Source of the DNA: Methanobacterium sp.
GTDB taxonomy: Archaea; Methanobacteriota; Methanobacteria; Methanobacteriales; Methanobacteriaceae
DNA: 64,000 nt
Reading direction: 5' to 3'
Assembly (NCBI RefSeq): GCF_016217785.1
Contig: NZ_JACRGA010000005.1
Location: forward strand, 248,001 to 312,000
Part shown: piece after piece, positions 53,359 to 64,000 of the stretch
How the letters are laid out: every line of letters begins with the position of its first letter
How positions within the stretch are numbered: the first letter of the stretch is position 1
Notes under the pieces: generated by a model
What the model was told of the DNA's origin: nothing
What the model saw: only the letters and a program-made list of their open reading frames with translations
Database searches by the model: none
Made by a program: the position numbers and the translations under genes

Positions 53359-53420
53359 TTTATATACAATAAATAAGTTAGGTATACCTAACAAAGTTAG
53401 GTTATCCTAAAAAATTAGGG
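53359..53420 (+). promoter_or_regulatory. feo promoter with DtxR-like operator
   Basis: A TATA box TTTATATA (53359-53366) is followed by the perfect palindrome TTAGGTATACCTAA (53378-53391), a near-perfect copy TTAGGTTATCCTAA (53397-53410) and a third half-site TTAGGG (53415). The first palindrome covers the expected transcription start. This is the typical operator form of archaeal DtxR/MDR1-type iron repressors. Confidence 0.75.
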
Positions 53421-53462
53421 GTTACCTTTGTAATTTTCAAACCATTAGGAGAGTAACATAAA

Positions 53463-53689
<227 letters not shown>

Positions 53690-53693
<4 letters not shown>

Positions 53694-53914
53694 TGAGCTT
53701 AGCAATGGCCGGAGAAAACGAAAATCTGAAAATCGTCCAGGTATGGCACGGGGGTAAATTCAAAAAGAAACTCTCGGAGATGGGGTTATACAAGGATTCT
53801 CAGATCAAGGTCATAAAAAATGATATTCCCGGACCATTAATTGTGGATGTCAAAGGTTCACGACTCATCATTGGACGAGGACAGGCACAGAAGATTATGG
53901 TCGAAGGTAGTTAA
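53690..53914 (+). CDS. feoA: Ferrous iron transport protein A, second copy
   Basis: This 74-residue protein is a second FeoA-like SH3 domain (LSEMGLYKDSQIKVIKND, GPLIVDVKGSRLIIGRGQAQKI). Start overlaps the feoA1 stop (ATGATGA), so the two are translated in step. Two tandem FeoA proteins before FeoB are frequent in methanogens. The GDP motif is changed to GPL. Confidence 0.88.
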
Positions 53915-53935
53915 TGAATTGTCAAGGTTTTTAAA

Positions 53936-56113
<2,178 letters not shown>

Positions 56114-56160
56114 AGATACGGTGAATAAGAATCATGAATAAATAGTAAGGAGGTGATTTA

Positions 56161-56256
56161 ATGAGTTGTAGATGTGGAATTCGTGGTAAGAGTTGTAAAG
56201 AAGATAAGAATATCGAATCTTCCAACGAAGATTCAAATCGGGAAAAAGACAAATAA
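56161..56256 (+). CDS. 31-residue cysteine-rich peptide after feoB
   Basis: A short frame with a strong GGAGGTG site eight bases upstream encodes MSCRCGIRGKSC followed by a polar tail rich in Lys, Asp, Glu and Asn. It has three cysteines (C3, C5, C12). Position after feoB recalls FeoC-like small proteins, but there is no winged helix. Could bind Fe or a cluster; real translation is supported only by the site and position. Confidence 0.55.
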   Translation: MSCRCGIRGKSCKEDKNIESSNEDSNREKDK

Positions 56257-56472
56257 ACCCCTTTTCCCATTTAAAGTTCAGTTAATTATCAATTAGGGGC
56301 GTCTATAATAGTCTATAATAACATCATCCTCCTCGCATGTAAAAAACCTCTTAGTTGCCCCTATTGTTTACCTTTTTTTAATTCAAGCTAATTTCTTTTT
56401 ATAAATTTTAACTAAATTTTCAAATCCCTCCTAAAAAATTGGAGATTCTATTAACTATTAGGAGATTATATA

Positions 56473-56661
56473 ATGAAATGTAAAATTTGTGGTTATGTCT
56501 TTGATGAAAATAAAAAAACAATCACATGCCAGGGATGCCCCACCCATAATTGTAAGATGGTGAGATGTCCTAACTGTGGATTTGAACACTTACCCAAGAG
56601 AAAAACTGAGTCAAAATTATTTAAACTTTTTAAAATGGTTTTTAGTCTGGGGAAAAATTAA
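56473..56661 (+). CDS. Small zinc-ribbon protein linked to feo operon
   Basis: This 62-residue protein carries three pairs of cysteines (CKICG, CQGC...C, CPNCG) plus His residues, and a basic helix at the end (ESKLFKLFKMVFSLGK). It has AGGAG before the ATG. Zinc-ribbon or rubredoxin-like small proteins often accompany feoAB in anaerobes; function not known. It lies 217 bp after the small peptide with its own probable promoter. Confidence 0.72.
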   Translation: MKCKICGYVFDENKKTITCQGCPTHNCKMVRCPNCGFEHLPKRKTESKLFKLFKMVFSLGKN

Positions 56662-56819
56662 TATTAATGTTTATTGAGCTTATCTTCACTTGTATTCATT
56701 TGTTCAACTACCAGTTTACCAAATAAATAAGGTAATGGGATATAATGGGTCTAACATAAATTAGGTATAATCCAATTGATGAGTACATACCCCCGCAGCT
56801 TTCTTTAACCGGTGAATTC

Positions 56820-58064
56820 ATGAGCTTCATTGTCAGTTTCCTGCAATTTTTTTATCAGATACTCCTTGAAAATTCATTTTTTATTTTGTTAGGTTTCTTG
56901 CTGGCGGGGTTCATTCACATCCTTTTTCCCTCCCATTTACTGGAACGGCTTGTTGGAACTTCAACTGTGGGTGGAATATTGAAGGGGATACTCATTGGTT
57001 TACCTCTCCCTATATGTGCCTGTGGTATTGTACCGGCAGCCATAGCCTTAAAAGATAAGGGAATCCGGGATTCAGTTGCAGCATCATTTTTGGTTTCAAC
57101 ATCCGGGTTCAGTGTAAGTTCCATTGTACCCTCCTATTCCTTTTTGGGCCTACCTTTAACACTCATGCGACCCATGGTAGCCGCAATTTCAGGTGTAACT
57201 GCAGGGGTTCTGGTACACTTATTTGGAGGTGATGATCAAACGAATCAAACAAATAATGTGGTTCAAACAGATCTTAATCCTCAAACAGATTCTAGTGGCT
57301 TTAACAATTCTAATAATTCACATTGCCCCATTGCCAGTCTGGATGGTGGGTACTGTGGTGGTTGTAACCAGGAGCTTCTTGATTTTGAGGGCACGGTTGC
57401 AGATAATCCTACTGGTTTGAAAAAAGAACCTTCCGAGTCCATTGATCGTACAGATGAAATATATGATAAACTTAAAGAAGCTCTTAGATATTCTTTTAAA
57501 GACACATTCCCTGAAATTTCAACCTCACTTTTAATCGGACTTCTTTTAGCTGCGTTGATGGGCGCTTTGATGAATATGGGGATGCCCTGGGACTTTTTAA
57601 GGACCTTCGCATCCGATCCAGTTTTATCTCTCTTTATATTGTTGCTAGTGGCAATCCCCATTTACGTCTGCCCAACAGCTTCCATTCCCCTTGCACTGGC
57701 ATTTGTTTTTATGGGATTCACACCCGGAAGCATACTGGTCTTTATCTATGTTGGTCCTGCCACTAACATGGCTGCAATGTCAATGATACTAAGTAAATTC
57801 AAAAAAAGATTCTTCACCATCTACTTGTCATCCATTGTGGTGGTGTCTCTTATTGTGGGTTACATAATCAATTTATTCAGTAATTTTTTCCTGCAGGCAA
57901 TTACCAGCACTGATCTGAACCTGTACACGGGATTCATTCCATTTTCAGCCAAATTTTTATCTGCAGCTCTACTGGTAGTACTGATGGTTTATGGGATTTA
58001 TCGGACCAAAGTTTCCAAGAGAATCAGTGTAAAAAAGCAAGAAACCCAGTTGATAAAAAAATGA
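56820..58064 (+). CDS. DUF318/SO_0444-type permease, probable metal or metalloid exporter
   Basis: This 414-residue membrane protein has two sets of about four helices with a cytoplasmic or outside loop of about 90 residues between them. PLPICACGIVPAAIALKDKG in the first half and PIYVCPTASIPLALAF in the second half are the paired motifs of the ArsP/YraQ (DUF318) permeases. The loop carries a Cys/His cluster, SHCPIASLDGGYCGGC, likely a metal site. The subfamily is annotated as Cu/Zn efflux or organo-arsenical export; substrate here unknown. GGTGAATTC precedes the ATG. Confidence 0.82.
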   Translation: MSFIVSFLQFFYQILLENSFFILLGFLLAGFIHILFPSHLLERLVGTSTVGGILKGILIGLPLPICACGIVPAAIALKDKGIRDSVAASFLVSTSGFSVSSIVPSYSFLGLPLTLMRPMVAAISGVTAGVLVHLFGGDDQTNQTNNVVQTDLNPQTDSSGFNNSNNSHCPIASLDGGYCGGCNQELLDFEGTVADNPTGLKKEPSESIDRTDEIYDKLKEALRYSFKDTFPEISTSLLIGLLLAALMGALMNMGMPWDFLRTFASDPVLSLFILLLVAIPIYVCPTASIPLALAFVFMGFTPGSILVFIYVGPATNMAAMSMILSKFKKRFFTIYLSSIVVVSLIVGYIINLFSNFFLQAITSTDLNLYTGFIPFSAKFLSAALLVVLMVYGIYRTKVSKRISVKKQETQLIKK

Positions 58065-58184
58065 GGGATTAGTTAGGGATAGGCTTTTTGTTAGGGAATA
58101 GACTTTTTGTTATTTAATTAATTATTTTTTCTAAAATTATAAAAAAGAATCCCTCTGTTTTTTTGTATTATAAAATTAGATTCA

Positions 58185-58210
58185 AGGGACCTATCTGGTT
58201 TTAGGTCCCT
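58185..58210 (+). terminator. Hairpin terminator after the DUF318 permease
   Basis: AGGGACCTA and TAGGTCCCT form a perfect 9-bp stem around an 8-base loop, followed by CAATTTTT. Position 120 bp after the permease gene fits transcription termination or attenuation before cobN3. Confidence 0.65.
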
Positions 58211-58440
58211 CAATTTTTGGCACCTTTAGGAAAACTAAGGAGGTTTACTGGACCCTATTGGTGTCATTTTTGTAGGTGTATGGATTGTCAACCATTACCT
58301 TGGACCTCCTATTATATAAACTTTACTTGATCTTTTTTCAATTATTATGGAAAAATATATATTAAAGAATACTTTATTAATTTTCAAGCATTATTGAATT
58401 TATCAATTTTGCTTATAAAAAACAAAAAGGAGGTGAAATA
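58211..58440 (+). promoter_or_regulatory. cobN3 promoter region without the shared operator
   Basis: Two TATA-like elements occur, ATTATATAAACTTTA near 58311-58325 and AAAATATATATTAAAG near 58351-58366. Neither GTAATA-N19-TATTAC nor TTAGG palindromes were found, so cobN3 is probably controlled differently from cobN1 and cobN2. GGAGGTG precedes the TTG start at 58441. Confidence 0.5.
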
Positions 58441-62640
<4,200 letters not shown>

Positions 62641-62824
62641 AAGATTTTTACCCCTTTTTCTTCTTTTTTTTGGGTGTAAATTAACATGATTTCGGAACAT
62701 GATTTGGGTGTAAGAATAATTATTACTAATTAAACCATGGCAAGTATTACAATAACTTCAAAAACCATACTGAAAGTATTAAATTAATTTAAAGTATTAC
62801 GATACAACTTGATTTGACCTGTAA

Positions 62825-62857
62825 AGTAATAATACTTAATAGATCGAAAATATTATA
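62825..62857. promoter_or_regulatory. Shared metal-regulon operator, DUF2162/ExbB operon
   Basis: AGTAATA-N19-TATTATA, 52 bp before the ATG at 62910. Three further AAGTATTA half-sites lie upstream at 62742, 62774 and 62792. The element is the weakest of the five on its right side. Confidence 0.6.
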
Positions 62858-62909
62858 AGTAATTTAATTAAATTCTTAGTATGGTTAAGATGACGGAGCG
62901 GTGATTAAA

Positions 62910-63638
62910 ATGATGGAATTACTATGGAAACTGGGGATACTCTCGGTAGTAATGGTTTTCGGAATAAAAATTGGTCTGGCCATGGGATTTGCCGGTCTTT
63001 CCAGGAAGGTAACAGCGGCTATAATCTTGGGCTACGGAGGCGGTATACTCTTACTCACTTTTATTGCTGGCGGTTTCATTGAACAGATACAGGGATTTGT
63101 TTATGCCTACAGTTCTGTTCTGGGTATTGCAATGGCTGCAGTCATCCTTTATGCGGGTTTCCACACACTCAAGGAATGGAAAATACACAATAAAGACAGT
63201 GTTACCGCAACCTGCATGGCCATGATTGCTCCCTGCCCATGTTGTTTTGGAGCAGCGGTGGCAGCAATAATCATTGCCGCACCTATGATTGGTGCTTCTG
63301 CATTTGCTGTGGGGGAATACGCTGCACTGTTTTTAATGATAACCATGGCTGTATGTTACCTTGTTTCAGGGTTAATAGGGCGCAAATTAAACAAACCTTA
63401 CCCTGTTTTACTGGGTAATTTCATGTTGTTTGCTGGGTTTTACTTTTTAACTTCTGCCATAGTCATTCCCAATATCAGCACAGTTTTAAGTCAACAGATG
63501 AGTCCTGTAGATATTCCTGATATCTGGACCTTTGTTTATGCATTGATAACAATTGTTGTACTCACTGTGGCTGGTTATTATATAGCCCGCAATCGTAGTC
63601 CTTTTCTAGATAAAGCTTCAGAAACCAATCAAAAATAG
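62910..63638 (+). CDS. DUF2162 membrane protein, putative transporter
   Basis: This 242-residue protein has about seven hydrophobic helices and the cysteine-rich motif IAPCPCCFGAAVAAI near residue 110, diagnostic for DUF2162. It resembles the LysE/DsbD-type small transporters; the CPCC could bind metal or do redox work. As I recall, members occur next to CobN-like and MotA/TolQ/ExbB genes in bacterial heme loci and in methanogens. GGTGATTAAAATG sets the start at 62910. Probably co-transcribed with the next gene. Confidence 0.8.
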   Translation: MMELLWKLGILSVVMVFGIKIGLAMGFAGLSRKVTAAIILGYGGGILLLTFIAGGFIEQIQGFVYAYSSVLGIAMAAVILYAGFHTLKEWKIHNKDSVTATCMAMIAPCPCCFGAAVAAIIIAAPMIGASAFAVGEYAALFLMITMAVCYLVSGLIGRKLNKPYPVLLGNFMLFAGFYFLTSAIVIPNISTVLSQQMSPVDIPDIWTFVYALITIVVLTVAGYYIARNRSPFLDKASETNQK

Positions 63639-63652
63639 TAAAAATAGCAACT

Positions 63653-63730
63653 AAAACGCAAAAACCAATAAAATTAATCAAAATACCAATCAAAACGCAA
63701 AAACCAATTAAAACTAATCAAAATAGCAAT
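63653..63730. repeat. Two tandem 39-bp repeats
   Basis: Units at 63653-63691 and 63692-63730 begin AAAACGCAAAAACCAAT and end in CAATC or CAAT, differing at about four positions. They fill the gap between the DUF2162 and ExbB-like genes. A-rich, no stop-free frame of note. Confidence 0.75.
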
Positions 63731-63756
63731 GGATAATTAAATATTAGGTGATTTAT

Positions 63757-64000
63757 ATGGTAGCGATTCCAGGCAGTGAAATGTTAAGTTCAATTTTGCA
63801 TGTCATATCCCAGAGCCTTCTCATACCGGTTATTGTCGGGCTTTTGGCTTTCATGCTTTATGCCATAATAAGCTTCGGAGGTCTTATATCTGAGTATACT
63901 GGTAGAATAAGAGTTAGTACGGAGGAAATAGAGAAAATTATAAGTGATTTTGCCAATACAGGTACATCTGAAGGAATTAAGGAAGTAATGGATAAAAGTG
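63757..64000 (+). CDS. MotA/TolQ/ExbB proton channel family protein, cut by window edge
   Basis: The ATG follows AGGTGATTT and 81 codons are seen before the edge. A membrane helix (LLIPVIVGLLAFMLYAIISFGGL) follows a short N-terminus, then SEYTGRIRVSTEEIEKIISDF, as at the first helix and cytoplasmic loop of the archaeal MotA/TolQ/ExbB proteins. These channels turn the proton gradient into mechanical work on a partner. I would expect a DUF2149 partner gene next, beyond the window. Likely energises the CobN3 system. Confidence 0.75.
   Translation, partial: MVAIPGSEMLSSILHVISQSLLIPVIVGLLAFMLYAIISFGGLISEYTGRIRVSTEEIEKIISDFANTGTSEGIKEVMDKS

Noticed and set aside
53124..53372. 82-codon open frame before feoA
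   Set aside because: No ribosome binding site, odd composition, and its end runs into the feo promoter and operator region; most likely chance.

Overview
The window is a chromosomal segment of a methanogenic archaeon of the order Methanobacteriales, most likely a mesophilic Methanobacterium. The evidence is Mch of the methanopterin pathway, archaeal RibC, archaeal-type MetE and ThyA, the archaeal exosome/RNase P/proteasome superoperon, GGTGAT/GGAGG ribosome binding sites, TATA-box promoters, T-rich terminators and several large S/T-rich surface proteins. I saw no tRNA, rRNA or CRISPR array.

Layout. (1) 1-7.9 kb is very AT-rich and looks like an accessory defence island: a cut-off trypsin-like protease, an Apea-type HEPN protein, a small membrane-anchored protein, a ribbon-helix-helix protein and a 1306-residue STAND NTPase with an N-terminal PD-(D/E)xK-like domain. 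(2) 7.9-19.4 kb is housekeeping and accessory metabolism: FMN-binding oxidase-like protein, metE-thyA, mch, ribC, a MacB-type ABC exporter, an AhpD-like protein without cysteines, a 7TM/PAS histidine kinase, and a MarR-MATE pair. (3) 19.7-28.3 kb is the archaeal RNA-processing superoperon (L15e, COG1325, Rpp30, Pop5, PsmA, SBDS, Rrp4, Rrp41, Rrp42, L37Ae, RpoP, Brix, Pcc1, prefoldin beta, DUF3194), interrupted by a short palindromic repeat array. (4) 28.5-34.1 kb holds an ArsR regulator, a bacterial-type Lon, a TPR protein, a membrane phosphoesterase and an unknown protein. (5) 34.4-64 kb is a large metal-handling region: nikMNQO (minus strand); divergent from it a second CbiM with two small secreted HPGHG/HGVH proteins; a broken nikR; two tandem secreted CobN-like giants; a secreted double-FmdE protein; feoA-feoA-feoB with a DtxR-like operator; a DUF318-type permease; a third CobN-like giant; a DUF2162 membrane protein; and the start of a MotA/TolQ/ExbB protein.

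How region 5 works together. Five promoters share one operator, (A/G)GTAATA-N19-TATTAC(T), always with exactly 19 bp between the half-sites; a sixth, weaker copy lies upstream of nikM. These promoters drive the HPGHG/CbiM2 operon, cobN1, cobN2, the FmdE-like gene and the DUF2162/ExbB operon. They therefore look like one nickel- (or cobalt-) responsive regulon that joins ECF-type import to membrane-anchored, externally facing chelatase-like proteins. The third CobN, next to DUF2162 and MotA/TolQ/ExbB, recalls the bacterial HmuS-type dechelatase neighbourhood. My best candidate for an undescribed system is a cell-surface tetrapyrrole/metal-handling machine, perhaps taking nickel or cobalt from F430, corrinoids or other chelates. 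That function is inference; the gene content and the operators are visible in the sequence.
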